Of a stretch of 64,000 bases of DNA, positions 17,057-26,915 are shown one piece after another. The translations under genes were made by a program, and so were the position numbers. The notes beneath the pieces are model-generated. The model worked only from the letters and a program-made list of their open reading frames with translations. It was not told where the DNA came from and ran no database searches. Origin of the DNA: Acidobacteriota bacterium (GTDB lineage: Bacteria; Acidobacteriota; Vicinamibacteria; Vicinamibacterales; UBA2999); contig CANKJK010000006.1 of the NCBI GenBank assembly GCA_947482665.1, positions 1 to 64,000 on the forward strand, written 5' to 3'. Numbering within the stretch: position 1 is the first letter of the stretch; each line of letters begins with the position of its first letter.

Positions 17057-17320
17057 GTGGACTGGTCAGACCTTCGCCGCAACGCTTCGGACTTCTTCCA
17101 CGGCGCCGCATACGGGCGCTACGAAAAGGAGATCCGCCGGCAGACGCTGGAACTGCACGACCTGTTCATGCTGCTCTGCTATCTGGAACTGATGGGTGTC
17201 CCCAACCCCGCCACGCTGTATCTCCTCGATATGTATCCCCTGCTGCTGGACGAGTTCCACAAGTGGCACCGACGGATGGGCATGAAACACTCCCCCCTCG
17301 ACTCGATGGCGTGCTGCTGA
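17057..17320 (+). CDS. Small CC-tailed protein next to ArsA-like ATPase (cory-CC-star-like)
   Basis: An 87-residue cytosolic protein. Its centre, LHDLFMLLCYLELMGVPNP, is hydrophobic, and it ends in Met-Ala-Cys-Cys before the stop. A terminal double cysteine and location directly before an ArsA/Get3-type ATPase match a small family I recall as 'cory-CC-star', of unknown function. The end DEFHKWHRRMGMKHSP is rich in histidine and methionine, so metal binding is possible. The gap to the ATPase is one base. The family name is from memory; function is not known. Confidence 0.7.
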   Translation: MDWSDLRRNASDFFHGAAYGRYEKEIRRQTLELHDLFMLLCYLELMGVPNPATLYLLDMYPLLLDEFHKWHRRMGMKHSPLDSMACC

Positions 17321-17321
17321 C

Positions 17322-18242
17322 GTGACCTCCTCCATGCGACATCTGCTCGACCGGCACATCCTGTTCTTCGGGGGCAAAGGCGGCGTGGGCAAGACCACCT
17401 GCGCGGCCGCGGTGGCACTGGCCGCCAGCCGAACCGGACGCCGCGTCCTGCTCGTCTCCACGGACCCTGCGCATTCGACATCCGACTCGCTGGGCATCCA
17501 GATTCCAGGCACGGAAACCACGGTCGCCCCCTCGCTCACCGCCATGGAGATCGACCCCGCGGCAGAAGCGCGGCAGTACATCGCCGACGTGAAGACCCGC
17601 GCCCTCGCGCTCTTCGGAGACGGAGCCACCAAAGCCCTCGGCCAGATTGACCTCGCCGGCGCCATGCCCGGCATCGAGGACGCAGCCCTGTTCGACCGGC
17701 TCTCCAGGCTCGTCTCCGAACGCGCCGACCACTACGACCTGGTCGTGTTCGACACGGCACCGACGGGGCACACCCTCCCCCTCATCCGCATGCCGGAGGC
17801 CATGAGCGGCTGGCTCCACGCGCTGGCCGAGTCACGCCGCGCCATGCTCCCGAAGGACCGGCTGGAGGAGGACCCCATCATCGCCAGCCTCGAGGAACGG
17901 CTGGCCCGGCTCCGGACCTTCCGAGAGCGGCTGACCTCGCGGACGACGACGGCGTTTGTCTTTGTCCTGATTCCGGAGAAGCTCCCGATCGATGAGACGG
18001 CCAGGGCCCTGGAGCACCTTGCCGGCAGCGGCGTGGAGGTGGCCGGCCTCATCGTCAACCAGGTCATTCCAGAGTCGGCGGACGGCGCCTTCATCGACGC
18101 CAGACGGATCCAGGAGCGCGCCCATCTGGAGCGCATCGACCGGCAATTCGCCAGCTACCAGCGCGTGCGGGTTCCCCGCCGCCCCGCCGACGTACACGGC
18201 GTCGAGGATCTCACGGCCATCGCTGCCGTCCTCTTTGGCTGA
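17322..18242 (+). CDS. ArsA/Get3-family ATPase
   Basis: A 306-residue soluble ATPase of the ArsA/Get3 class. It has the deviant Walker A motif GGKGGVGKTT (17-26), the switch I region STDPAHSTSDSLG, and the switch II region FDTAPTGHTLPLI. Only one ATPase half is present, so it would act as a dimer. No arsenite pump (arsB), arsenate reductase or ArsR is nearby, so arsenite export is unlikely. Its only close partner is the small CC-tailed protein one base upstream. It may handle membrane proteins, as Get3 does, or a metal or thiol cargo; this is inference. GTG 17322 or ATG 17334 could be the start. Confidence 0.88.
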   Translation: MTSSMRHLLDRHILFFGGKGGVGKTTCAAAVALAASRTGRRVLLVSTDPAHSTSDSLGIQIPGTETTVAPSLTAMEIDPAAEARQYIADVKTRALALFGDGATKALGQIDLAGAMPGIEDAALFDRLSRLVSERADHYDLVVFDTAPTGHTLPLIRMPEAMSGWLHALAESRRAMLPKDRLEEDPIIASLEERLARLRTFRERLTSRTTTAFVFVLIPEKLPIDETARALEHLAGSGVEVAGLIVNQVIPESADGAFIDARRIQERAHLERIDRQFASYQRVRVPRRPADVHGVEDLTAIAAVLFG

Positions 18243-18292
18243 ACGTCAGCGGTTCAGGCGACATTCGTGGCCAATGACATCCCCAAGCGGAC

Positions 18293-18298
18293 GATAAT
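18293..18298 (+). promoter_or_regulatory. -10-like GATAAT, probable leaderless promoter
   Basis: GATAAT ends six bases before ATG 18305; there is no ribosome site between. Confidence 0.45.
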
Positions 18299-18304
18299 GT
18301 TCCC

Positions 18305-19861
<1,557 letters not shown>

Positions 19862-19871
19862 CACGAACCGG

Positions 19872-19896
19872 GCGGGGCGCCCCGATGGCGCCCCGC
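19872..19896. terminator. Hairpin between convergent genes
   Basis: GCGGGGCGCC, loop CCGAT, GGCGCCCCGC: a perfect ten-pair stem 11 bases after the activator's stop and 14 bases from the stop of glnB on the other strand. No T-tract, so a two-way terminator of the GC-only kind is proposed. Confidence 0.55.
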
Positions 19897-19909
19897 GGAC
19901 CACGCGCCG

Positions 19910-20239
19910 CTAGGCGTCCCGTTCGCCCGTGCGGATGTGGTAGTTCAGCTCGACCGGCAGGACGAACACGCGACCGTCACCGATCTCACCCGTGCGCGCC
20001 GCCGTGATCACCGCCTGGACCACGGAGTCCAGCAGGTCATCGGCCACCACCACTTCAATCTGCATCTTGGGAAGGAGGCTCACGTTGTACTCCTTGCCGC
20101 GGTACACCGCGGTGTGCCCCTTCTGACGCCCGTGCCCACGCACTTCGGTGACCGTCATGCCCGACACGTGCAGCTTGTCGAGCGCATCCTTGATGTCGTC
20201 AACCTTGTTCGGGCGCACGATCGCCTTAATGAGTTTCAT
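19910..20239 (-). CDS. glnB: Nitrogen regulatory PII protein
   Basis: A 109-residue PII signalling protein that senses 2-oxoglutarate, ATP/ADP and, through modification, glutamine. The T-loop RQKGHTAVYRGKEYNVSLLPK is intact, with Tyr51, the residue uridylylated by GlnD, and Tyr46. The C-terminal loop TGEIGDGRVFVLPVE is also conserved. It overlaps glnD by 14 bases on the same strand, so enzyme and substrate are made together. amtB, whose product PII normally blocks, is 5 kb away. GlnB versus GlnK cannot be decided. Confidence 0.95.
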   Translation of the reverse strand: MKLIKAIVRPNKVDDIKDALDKLHVSGMTVTEVRGHGRQKGHTAVYRGKEYNVSLLPKMQIEVVVADDLLDSVVQAVITAARTGEIGDGRVFVLPVELNYHIRTGERDA

Positions 20240-22784
20240 AACCGTCCTCCAGCATGCGTTCCAGGTCCACTTGCAGCGCCATCTGGGCGGCGTCGGTCAA
20301 CTTGGCCCCCGCCCTGGTGAGATGGAAGACATCGATGGCCTTCTTGCCTTCCGTTGAGAGCAGCACGAGATCGACATCGCATCCGTGCTGTGAGAGCACC
20401 CGGCTGATCCGGTGCGCCAGCCCCAGCGCGTCCTCGGTCACGATTTCCAGAACCGTGTAGCGCTGTGAATATTCATTATCGAGCGTAATGACCGGAGCCA
20501 CCCGCCTGGGGCCGGCCTTGCGGAGCACGCTCTTCGCCTTCCGGCGGAGCAGCGCCGTCACATCCTGCCGCCCGGCCACGACCTCCCGCAGGGTCTCTTC
20601 CACCTGCGCGGTGGCGTCCGGGTTGAAGCGGAAGAAACCCTCGTGGTCCGTAAACTGAAAGACATCGACCACGAGTCCGGCCGGGCTGGTCATCGCGCTC
20701 ACGCGCAGAATGTCCATGCCGTAATACGACAGGACACCGCAGATGTTCGAGAAGAGACTGGGCTTGTCGAGCGTCACGACGGTGAGCTCCCACGCGTCGC
20801 GTTTCGGCTCCAGAAACAGATGGACCTCGTCCGCATGGATGTCACGGGCGAGCCGCACGTGTCGATAGATGCGCTCCGCGTCGAACATCGCCAGATAGCG
20901 CCGCGGGAATCCGTCGAGCATGCGGGTCAGCTCCGCCGCATCGATATCCTCCGGACGGCTCGACTGCAGCGCCTCGGCCGCATCACGGCCCTCCAGCACG
21001 TCGTCGCCGTAGCCACGGGTGATCTGGTTGTAGGCGTCCATATACAGACGCCACAGCAGTTCTTCCTTCCAGGGCGTCAACGTTTCTGTGCTGACCGCCT
21101 CGACATCCACGACGGTCATCAGGCAGAGGAGCTTCAGGCGCTCTTCCGTGCCGACCAGCGTGGCGAACTGGCGCACCACGACAGGATCGTCCGTATCTCT
21201 GCGGAACGCTGCCTTGGACATCTGCAGGTGCTGCCCAATCAAAAACAGCACCGTCTGCCGATCTTCCCCAGTGATGCCCAGCCGCTCCAGCATGGGCTGC
21301 GCCATGCGGACGCTCTCTTCGTCGTGCTTGTCGTCCTTCCACTTGCCGACGTCGTGATAGAGCAACGCCAGCACCAGCAACTCCGGCGCACGCAACTCGG
21401 CGACGAGTGACCCCATGCGCTCGCGTCCCCTGGGAGGATTCACGAGCCGCTCGAGTCCGCGGATGGTCAGCAGCGTGTGCTCATCCACCGTGTACTTGTG
21501 GAAGAAGTCCCGGATCACCAGTCCTGAAATCGCCTTGAACTCCGGAAAGATCGCGGGCAACAGGCCGCAGTCATGCATCTCGGACAGACGGGCATACAGG
21601 CCAGGGGCGGGCCGCAGCAGCGACATCAGCCGACGGCGGTCCTCCTCTGTGGGCATGAAGTCCACGGGCGCATAGCGGACGACATTCCGCTCAAACACGT
21701 CCAGGGTTTCATACGACACCTTGGCATTGTGCTCGGCCGCGCGAGCAAACACGTGCAGCCACGACGCGGGCTCCCGGCCGGCTCGGTCCGCGTCAACAAA
21801 GCGCACGCCGTCGGCCGAGAGTTCAAGATTCAGCCCCAGCGGCACACTGGTCGTGTCGCGTTCCCCGCTGCCAGCCTGGGAACGCGCGCGATCGAGCGCC
21901 CGGTTGACCGCCCGGCTGTGGCGAAAGTAGGCACCCATCAGCGCTTCCACGCGCTGCTGGCGCTGACCGCCCGGATACCGCAGCCGGTCTGCCACGGTCT
22001 CCTGCAGCTCATGCGTCAGGACATTGAGATTGCGGCCCTGCTCACGGTGCAGGATCGCCCGAATCCGAAGCAGCATGTCCTCGGCCTGGTCGAGCCTGTC
22101 CAGTTCCGTGTCATCAGTCCCGGTACGGTGCCCGGTCATCGCGTGGAAGATTCGGGCGGCTTCGATGTCGCGCAGCCCGCCAGGCGCATCCTTGATGTCT
22201 GGTTCCAGTTGATACATGGTGCGGTTGAACCGCGCATACCGCTCGTCACTCAGTTGGAGCAGCGCCTCCAGGACGGCCTCACGGCCAGCCTGGCCCCCGG
22301 CGTCGATGCGAGCCCGCATCTGCTCGAAGACGCCCGCATCACCCGCGACGAATCGTGCCGTCTGCAGGGCCAGCAGGTATTCAGGGTTGTCCGGATCAAC
22401 GGTGTCAAAGTCCACCAGGCTCCGGACGTGATGCCCCACCGCCAGCTTCAGATCCCACAGGGGCAGGAGCACGGCATTGACGACTCGTTCCTCGGCTTCC
22501 CGGACCTCTTCCGCAAACACCAGGAGCAGGTCGACGTCGGAATACAGGCACTGAGCCCGGCGCCCATATCCGCCCACGGCGACCAACGCCACACCGGTCG
22601 ATGCGGGCGTGAGCGCCCTCGCGGCGATCACCCGCAGAATGCCGTCGAGAGCCTCGGCGAGCCTCTGATGCGCCCGACGCCCGCCGGCGCCACGCTCGGC
22701 ATTCGAGGCAAACTCCTCCTGAGCCTGGCGCAAGACCAGCCGTAAATCCGGAGCAGACGAGGTCACAGGCATGGGGTTCGACAT
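20226..22784 (-). CDS. glnD: [Protein-PII] uridylyltransferase / uridylyl-removing enzyme
   Basis: An 852-residue bifunctional glutamine sensor that adds UMP to PII when nitrogen is short and removes it when glutamine is plentiful. The nucleotidyltransferase site is GGYGRRAQCLYSDVDLLLVF, with two aspartates. An HD domain follows (ALLYHDVGKWKDDKHDE), and the C-terminus has two ACT domains (WELTVVTLDKPSLFSNICGVL and YTVLEIVTEDALGLAHRISRVL). Start at 22784 (MSNPMPVTSS) is chosen over longer extensions because homologous sequence begins shortly after; 22772 is an alternative. Upstream lies a 428-base gene-free stretch. Confidence 0.93.
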   Translation of the reverse strand: MSNPMPVTSSAPDLRLVLRQAQEEFASNAERGAGGRRAHQRLAEALDGILRVIAARALTPASTGVALVAVGGYGRRAQCLYSDVDLLLVFAEEVREAEERVVNAVLLPLWDLKLAVGHHVRSLVDFDTVDPDNPEYLLALQTARFVAGDAGVFEQMRARIDAGGQAGREAVLEALLQLSDERYARFNRTMYQLEPDIKDAPGGLRDIEAARIFHAMTGHRTGTDDTELDRLDQAEDMLLRIRAILHREQGRNLNVLTHELQETVADRLRYPGGQRQQRVEALMGAYFRHSRAVNRALDRARSQAGSGERDTTSVPLGLNLELSADGVRFVDADRAGREPASWLHVFARAAEHNAKVSYETLDVFERNVVRYAPVDFMPTEEDRRRLMSLLRPAPGLYARLSEMHDCGLLPAIFPEFKAISGLVIRDFFHKYTVDEHTLLTIRGLERLVNPPRGRERMGSLVAELRAPELLVLALLYHDVGKWKDDKHDEESVRMAQPMLERLGITGEDRQTVLFLIGQHLQMSKAAFRRDTDDPVVVRQFATLVGTEERLKLLCLMTVVDVEAVSTETLTPWKEELLWRLYMDAYNQITRGYGDDVLEGRDAAEALQSSRPEDIDAAELTRMLDGFPRRYLAMFDAERIYRHVRLARDIHADEVHLFLEPKRDAWELTVVTLDKPSLFSNICGVLSYYGMDILRVSAMTSPAGLVVDVFQFTDHEGFFRFNPDATAQVEETLREVVAGRQDVTALLRRKAKSVLRKAGPRRVAPVITLDNEYSQRYTVLEIVTEDALGLAHRISRVLSQHGCDVDLVLLSTEGKKAIDVFHLTRAGAKLTDAAQMALQVDLERMLEDGYETH

Positions 22785-23212
22785 GAAGGCATAGGCCGAG
22801 GGCAGCTCCAGACTTAGGCTACCCCACACACTCGCCCGCATGCTAAGACCATGAGCAAGAGGCGCTCCACGCTCGGTGCGGCCATGCCGATGCGGCCGCA
22901 CCAGCCATGAAACCGTCTGTGCGCAACGACTTGTAGCAAGCCTTGCGCAGAAATGCGGGCCACAAGCATCTGAACATGATTGTGCACTGGCAGTTCAACT
23001 GGCACGAACATGTCGGAAACTGGCGCCTGCCCTGCTCGGGCGGTGTTTGACCACGGGACCGTCCGCGCAATAGGCTAGCGCCGGCCGGAACACCGCCGCT
23101 TCAGCCGACAGACGCCGCACCCGCGGACAGGCCTTCACCATCGTCCGCGGACGACTTCACTGCACGGAAGAGACGCACTCGGCGCAGCGTCCGCCCGGCC
23201 ACGAGGTTCCAG
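22785..23212. other. Gene-free stretch between divergent glnD and the SulP gene
   Basis: No open frame here looks real. On the minus strand, at 22950-22935, CTGCGCAAGGCTTGCT resembles a sigma-54 site (perfect TTGCT at -12, but TG instead of GG at -24), about 150 bases before glnD. GTGCAC and TGGCACG lie at 22982-23007. A 9-base inverted repeat (GGCGGTGTT at 23039 and AACACCGCC at 23089) has a 41-base loop. GCGCAA and TTGCGC also pair around 22921-22948. These are weak, and I cannot assign a function. Confidence 0.4.
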
Positions 23213-24703
23213 ATGCATCGCCACCCATCCATGTTCGGGCACGCCGCCAGCGACGGCGTGGCGGGCATCGTGGTGTTCCTCGTCGCCCTGCCCCTCTGCC
23301 TTGGGATTGCCGTGGCGTGTGGCGTGCCGCCCATTTCCGGGCTCATGGCCGGTGTCATCGGCGGGCTTCTTATCCCCTGGATCAGCCGCTCCCCGCTCTC
23401 GGTCAGTGGCCCGGCCGCAGGGCTCACCTCGATCGTGCTCGCGGAGATCGCGCACCTGGGCGGCCTCCCGCCCTTTCTGACGGCCGTCATCATCGCGGGT
23501 GGCCTGCAGGCGGCCTTTGGCCTCCTCCGCGCCGGCCGGCTCGCGGATGTCGTCCCATCAGCCGTCGTCAAGGGCATGCTGGCCGCCATCGGCATCACGA
23601 TTGTCCTGAAACAGCTACCAGCAATGGTCGGCGCAACCGGCAGCCTCATGACCATCACTGCCGGTTTTCATCCCGGAGCGGCGGCCGTGGGTGCGCTGTC
23701 GCTCCTCATCCTGTACGGCTGGAAGCGCACGCCCCTGGCACGCCTCACATTCGCGTCGCCGGCGCTGGTCGTCGTCATCATTGGCAGCGCCCTCGCACAG
23801 GCCTTCTCGAAGAGCGCGGGCCTGGCCCTGGCCGCGGATCATTTCGTGCGCGTCCCACCAGGCGGTCTGGCCTCCCTGGCCGCCGCGCTGCCTCGCCCGG
23901 ACCTCACCGCGTTCGCGCATTCCGCGACCTGGATCACCGGCGTCACCGTCGCCGTTGTGGCCAGCATCGAAACACTTCTCTCACTCCAGGCCGTCGACCG
24001 GCTCGACCCTCTCAGACGTCACAGCCCGCCAGACCGGGAATTGCTGGCACAAGGCCTGGGCAACATCGTCTGCGGCCTGGTCGGAGCGCTGCCGGTGACA
24101 GCGGTCATCATCCGCAGCGGAGCCAATGTCGCGGCGGGCGCCCGTGAGCGGTTTTCCGCGCTGGTGCACGGATTGCTCCTGCTCGTGGCCGTCCTGGCGG
24201 CCGGTCCGCTGCTCAACCGGATTCCACTGCCCTGTCTCGCCGCCGTGCTGATCCAGGTCGGCCTGAGCCTGGCCCGCCCGGCGCTCTTCCGCCTGCAGGC
24301 ACGACTCGGCTGGTCCCAGTTTCTGCCCTTTGTGCTGACGATCGCCGCGGTCCTTGCCTTTGATCTGCTCAAAGGCGTCGTCGCCGGTGTCGTCATCGGC
24401 ATCGGCTTCGTGCTCTATGAGAACTCCCGTCGGGCGGTCGTGGCAGAAAGGGATGCCGAGACCGGGATTCTGAGAATCCGCTTCCGGCGCGACGGCACGT
24501 TCGTATCGAAACCAGGCATCGTGGCGGTGCTGGACGAGGTGGATGACGGCGAACGTGTCGAGATCAACGGGGCCGACGAGTACATCGACCACGACGTCAA
24601 AGAAGTGCTGGCCCGGTTCCGGGCAGAAGCCGCTCACAGGCAAATCACGGTGACGATCCGTGGCGTCGACATGACGCACGCCGAGGGCACCGGCGGACAC
24701 TGA
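23213..24703 (+). CDS. SulP-family inorganic anion transporter
   Basis: A 496-residue inner-membrane carrier. The N-terminus has the SulP pattern DGVAGIVVFLVALPLCLGIAVACGVPPISGLMAGVIGG and the second signature SPLSVSGPAAGLTSIVLAEI; ten or more hydrophobic segments follow. The cytosolic end (from about residue 400) is short and resembles a STAS domain without the usual conserved start. Members move sulfate, bicarbonate or other anions with sodium or protons. The substrate is not clear; the HPSMFGHAASD start and short tail recall bicarbonate-type members. ATG 23213 or 23231 may be the start; no strong ribosome site is visible. Confidence 0.88.
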   Translation: MHRHPSMFGHAASDGVAGIVVFLVALPLCLGIAVACGVPPISGLMAGVIGGLLIPWISRSPLSVSGPAAGLTSIVLAEIAHLGGLPPFLTAVIIAGGLQAAFGLLRAGRLADVVPSAVVKGMLAAIGITIVLKQLPAMVGATGSLMTITAGFHPGAAAVGALSLLILYGWKRTPLARLTFASPALVVVIIGSALAQAFSKSAGLALAADHFVRVPPGGLASLAAALPRPDLTAFAHSATWITGVTVAVVASIETLLSLQAVDRLDPLRRHSPPDRELLAQGLGNIVCGLVGALPVTAVIIRSGANVAAGARERFSALVHGLLLLVAVLAAGPLLNRIPLPCLAAVLIQVGLSLARPALFRLQARLGWSQFLPFVLTIAAVLAFDLLKGVVAGVVIGIGFVLYENSRRAVVAERDAETGILRIRFRRDGTFVSKPGIVAVLDEVDDGERVEINGADEYIDHDVKEVLARFRAEAAHRQITVTIRGVDMTHAEGTGGH

Positions 24704-24879
24704 GGCCAGCGCCCTATGGGACCGGCCTCACTTCAGACATATTTGTCGCCACCCAAGATCTCACGGCCACGAATGGCCGTGGCCACGAGAGAGGCAAACG
24801 CGGGCGCGACCCGGCCCGACCCGAACGTCTGCGCGCGAGCGCCAAAGCCAGACATTCCCGTCGATTCCATCGGTCACAG

Positions 24880-24893
24880 GCACAGCAATGTGC
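24880..24893. promoter_or_regulatory. Candidate activator site (NtrC-like dyad)
   Basis: GCACA-GCAA-TGTGC. Read as GCAC-N6-GTGC it resembles the NtrC site (GCAC-N7-GTGC) with one base less. It lies about 120 bases before the predicted amtB RNA start, the usual distance for a sigma-54 enhancer. Confidence 0.35.
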
Positions 24894-24983
24894 ATTGACG
24901 ACGGTCTGCAACCGCCGCGCACTTCCAAGCCTAACCCATTGCCGTTCAGACACTTGTGGTCCGCGCTTCCCCGCACAGGCATC

Positions 24984-24999
24984 GGGCCTCCTTCTTGCT
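24984..24999 (+). promoter_or_regulatory. Candidate sigma-54 (-24/-12) promoter of amtB
   Basis: GGGCCTCCTTCTTGCT: GG at 24985-24986 and GC at 24997-24998 have the required 10-base spacing, GGC matches at -24 and TTGCT is perfect at -12. The A-C-G following GGC in the consensus is not matched. It lies 108 bases before amtB, fitting the nitrogen-related sigma-54 activator nearby. Confidence 0.5.
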
Positions 25000-25009
25000 A
25001 ATTCGTGTG

Positions 25010-25031
25010 GTGGCGTTCATGGGAACGCCAC
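25010..25031 (+). other. Stem-loop at the 5' end of the amtB leader
   Basis: GTGGCGTTC, loop ATGG, GAACGCCAC: a perfect nine-pair stem that begins at the expected RNA start of the sigma-54-like promoter. It may stabilise the transcript or bind a regulator; no T-tract follows, so it is not a terminator. Confidence 0.5.
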
Positions 25032-25106
25032 TCGGAAACTCGCGGCGCTTGCCAGTTCAGTTCGATGGCAAGCGCACGCCACGACGCCTTCGCATAGAGG
25101 TCCACG

Positions 25107-26324
25107 ATGACACTCAACGCCGCCGACACCGCCTGGATGTTGGTCTGCACGGCCCTGGTTCTCCTGATGACCCCGGCCCTCGCGTTCTTCTACGGCGGCC
25201 TGGTCCGCGCCAAGAACGCCCTGAACACCATGATGATGAGCTTCGCCGCCATCGGCTTTGTCGGGGTGGCGTGGGCGGTGTTGGGCTATTCGCTGGCCTT
25301 CGCGACCGGCAACGACTGGATTGGCGACTTCTCGCGCTTCGCCCTCAAGGGCGTCGGGCTCGAGGCCCAGGGCACCATCCCGCACTATCTCTTCATGGCC
25401 TACCAGGGCACATTCGCCATCATCACGGCGGCCCTGATTTCCGGCGCCATTGTGGAGCGCATGCGCTTCCCGGCTTACCTCACCTTCATTACGCTCTGGT
25501 CGCTGGTGGTCTACGCCCCGATCGCACATTGGGTCTGGGGCGGCGGCTGGCTCTTCAAGATGGGGGCCCTCGACTTCGCCGGCGGGACGGTGGTGCACGT
25601 GAACGCGGCGGTCGCGGCACTCGTGGCCGTCATCATGGTCGGCCCGCGCAGGGACTACGGCAAGGCGGCACTCCTCCCCCACAATGTGCCCTTCACGCTG
25701 CTGGGCGCCGGCCTCCTCTACTTCGGCTGGTTTGGCTTCAATGCTGGCAGCGCGCTTGCCGCCAATGCGATTGCCGGATTGGCGTTCACCACCACCTTCC
25801 TGGCACCCATGGCGACACTGGTTGTCTGGACCTTCCTGGACGTCATGCGAGGCAAGTCGCCGACCGCCGTCGGAGCCGCCACCGCGCTAGTCGTGGGCCT
25901 GGTCGCCATCACGCCAGCTGCCGGGTTCATTGGCCCCATGAGCGCCCTCGCCCTCGGCGGTATCGCGGCAATCCCCAGTTACTTCGGCCTGCAGTGGCGC
26001 GCGAAGACATCGCTCGATGACTCCCTCGACGTCGTCGCGGCCCATGGCCTTGGTGGCACGGTCGGCGCACTGCTCACGGGCGTGTTCGCCCAGAAAGCCC
26101 TCAACGGCGTGCAGGACGGCGCGCTGTTCGGGAATCCCGGCCAGCTGGGCATTCAGGCCGCGGCGGTGGGAGCGGCCATCCTCTACAGCGGTGCCATGAC
26201 GGCGATTCTGTTGAAGGTCATCGGCCTTGTCACGCCGCTTCGCGCCAGTGAAGAGGAAGAGGCCATTGGCCTGGATGTCAGCCAGCACGGCGAGGAAGCC
26301 TACATCCACGGGGACGGCGTTTAG
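25107..26324 (+). CDS. amtB: Ammonium transporter
   Basis: A 405-residue inner-membrane channel of the Amt/MEP/Rh family with about 11 membrane helices. Signatures include FFYGGLVRAKNALNTMMMSF, the Amt motif DFAGGTVVHVNAAVAALV, and the second pore-histidine region DVVAAHGLGGTVGALLTGVF. It admits ammonium when external levels are low and is normally closed by unmodified PII. AGAGG seven bases before ATG 25107 supports the start. The C-terminal tail is acidic (ASEEEEAIGLDVSQHGEEAYIHGDGV) and reaches the cytosol, where PII acts. It has its own candidate sigma-54 promoter and is followed by a strong terminator; unlike in many bacteria it is not directly beside glnB. Confidence 0.95.
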   Translation: MTLNAADTAWMLVCTALVLLMTPALAFFYGGLVRAKNALNTMMMSFAAIGFVGVAWAVLGYSLAFATGNDWIGDFSRFALKGVGLEAQGTIPHYLFMAYQGTFAIITAALISGAIVERMRFPAYLTFITLWSLVVYAPIAHWVWGGGWLFKMGALDFAGGTVVHVNAAVAALVAVIMVGPRRDYGKAALLPHNVPFTLLGAGLLYFGWFGFNAGSALAANAIAGLAFTTTFLAPMATLVVWTFLDVMRGKSPTAVGAATALVVGLVAITPAAGFIGPMSALALGGIAAIPSYFGLQWRAKTSLDDSLDVVAAHGLGGTVGALLTGVFAQKALNGVQDGALFGNPGQLGIQAAAVGAAILYSGAMTAILLKVIGLVTPLRASEEEEAIGLDVSQHGEEAYIHGDGV

Positions 26325-26352
26325 TCCCCCGGCGCCCAGACGCCGTACAGAG

Positions 26353-26388
26353 AAACGGGGGAGGCATCCTGCGATGCCTCCCCCGTTT
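26353..26388. terminator. Bidirectional rho-independent terminator
   Basis: AAACGGGGGAGGCATC, loop CTGC, GATGCCTCCCCCGTTT: a perfect 16-pair stem with A and T ends, between the convergent amtB and DUF4399 genes. It should stop transcripts from both sides. Confidence 0.85.
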
Positions 26389-26408
26389 CCATGTACGCCC
26401 GCCGGCCG

Positions 26409-26906
26409 CTAGGGCTCGACAGTCACCGTCAACGTCTGACACAGACCGGACACGGTCTGATGCAGGTCGTTGCCGGCCTGCAGCGCGAACTTGTGCGGCC
26501 CCGGCGTCAACTGCATATCAATCGTCGTATCGCCCTTCCCGAAGTGCACCCATCCCGGCGTGCCCTTGGGAATGGAGGCACCGTCTGGCAGGCAGTCGAC
26601 ATCCACACCCAAGTGGTGATGTCCCATCCCATCGCGCGGGTGTTCCACCGTGCCTTCGGGCACAGGGGCAATGGTGAACCCGTCGACGCCGAAGGCGAAG
26701 TGCACGGGACTCTTCACCTTCGCACCCTCCGAGGGCTCGACGAAGTAGACCCGAGGCGAACCGTGCGCTGCGCCGGCTCCCGTCGACGAGTCGCCGTCAT
26801 GTTGTTTCGGCCCTCCGCCGCAGGCGACCGTGAGCACCAGCGTGCCCACCACACCCAGCCGAGAGCCAATCGATGTCCAGGACCCTGACGCAAGAATAGC
26901 GGTCAT
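26409..26906 (-). CDS. DUF4399 lipoprotein
   Basis: A 165-residue exported protein. The N-terminus has a lipoprotein signal with lipobox TVAC. The core PRVYFVEPSEGAKVKSPVHFAFGVDGF...GMGHHHLGVDVD...PGPHKFALQAGNDLH is the DUF4399 domain, a small beta-sandwich with conserved histidines (GHHHL) that may bind metal. Function unknown. ATG 26906 is preferred because AGG lies eight bases upstream; GTG 26915 is possible and directly follows the stop of the preceding gene. It is the last gene of the MFS-aceK-icd run. Confidence 0.82.
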   Translation of the reverse strand: MTAILASGSWTSIGSRLGVVGTLVLTVACGGGPKQHDGDSSTGAGAAHGSPRVYFVEPSEGAKVKSPVHFAFGVDGFTIAPVPEGTVEHPRDGMGHHHLGVDVDCLPDGASIPKGTPGWVHFGKGDTTIDMQLTPGPHKFALQAGNDLHQTVSGLCQTLTVTVEP

Positions 26907-26915
26907 GGTGCGCAC

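Larger units (their letters stand above)
24704..25106. promoter_or_regulatory. Gene-free regulatory stretch upstream of amtB
   Basis: Four hundred bases without a credible gene. A perfect 8-pair hairpin (CACGGCCA, loop CGAA, TGGCCGTG) at 24762-24781 lies after the SulP gene and could end its transcript, though without a T-tract. The remaining marks, listed separately, are an NtrC-like dyad, a sigma-54-like promoter and a stem-loop at the predicted RNA start. Confidence 0.5.

Noticed and set aside
17322-18242. Arsenite resistance operon
   Set aside because: Only an ArsA-like ATPase is present; no arsB, arsC, arsD or arsR nearby.
22935-22950. Sigma-54 promoter for glnD
   Set aside because: TTGCT is perfect but the essential GG at -24 is TG; kept only as a remark.
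23039-23097. Inverted repeat GGCGGTGTT / AACACCGCC as terminator or element end
   Set aside because: The 41-base loop and lack of a T-tract or transposase make both unlikely.
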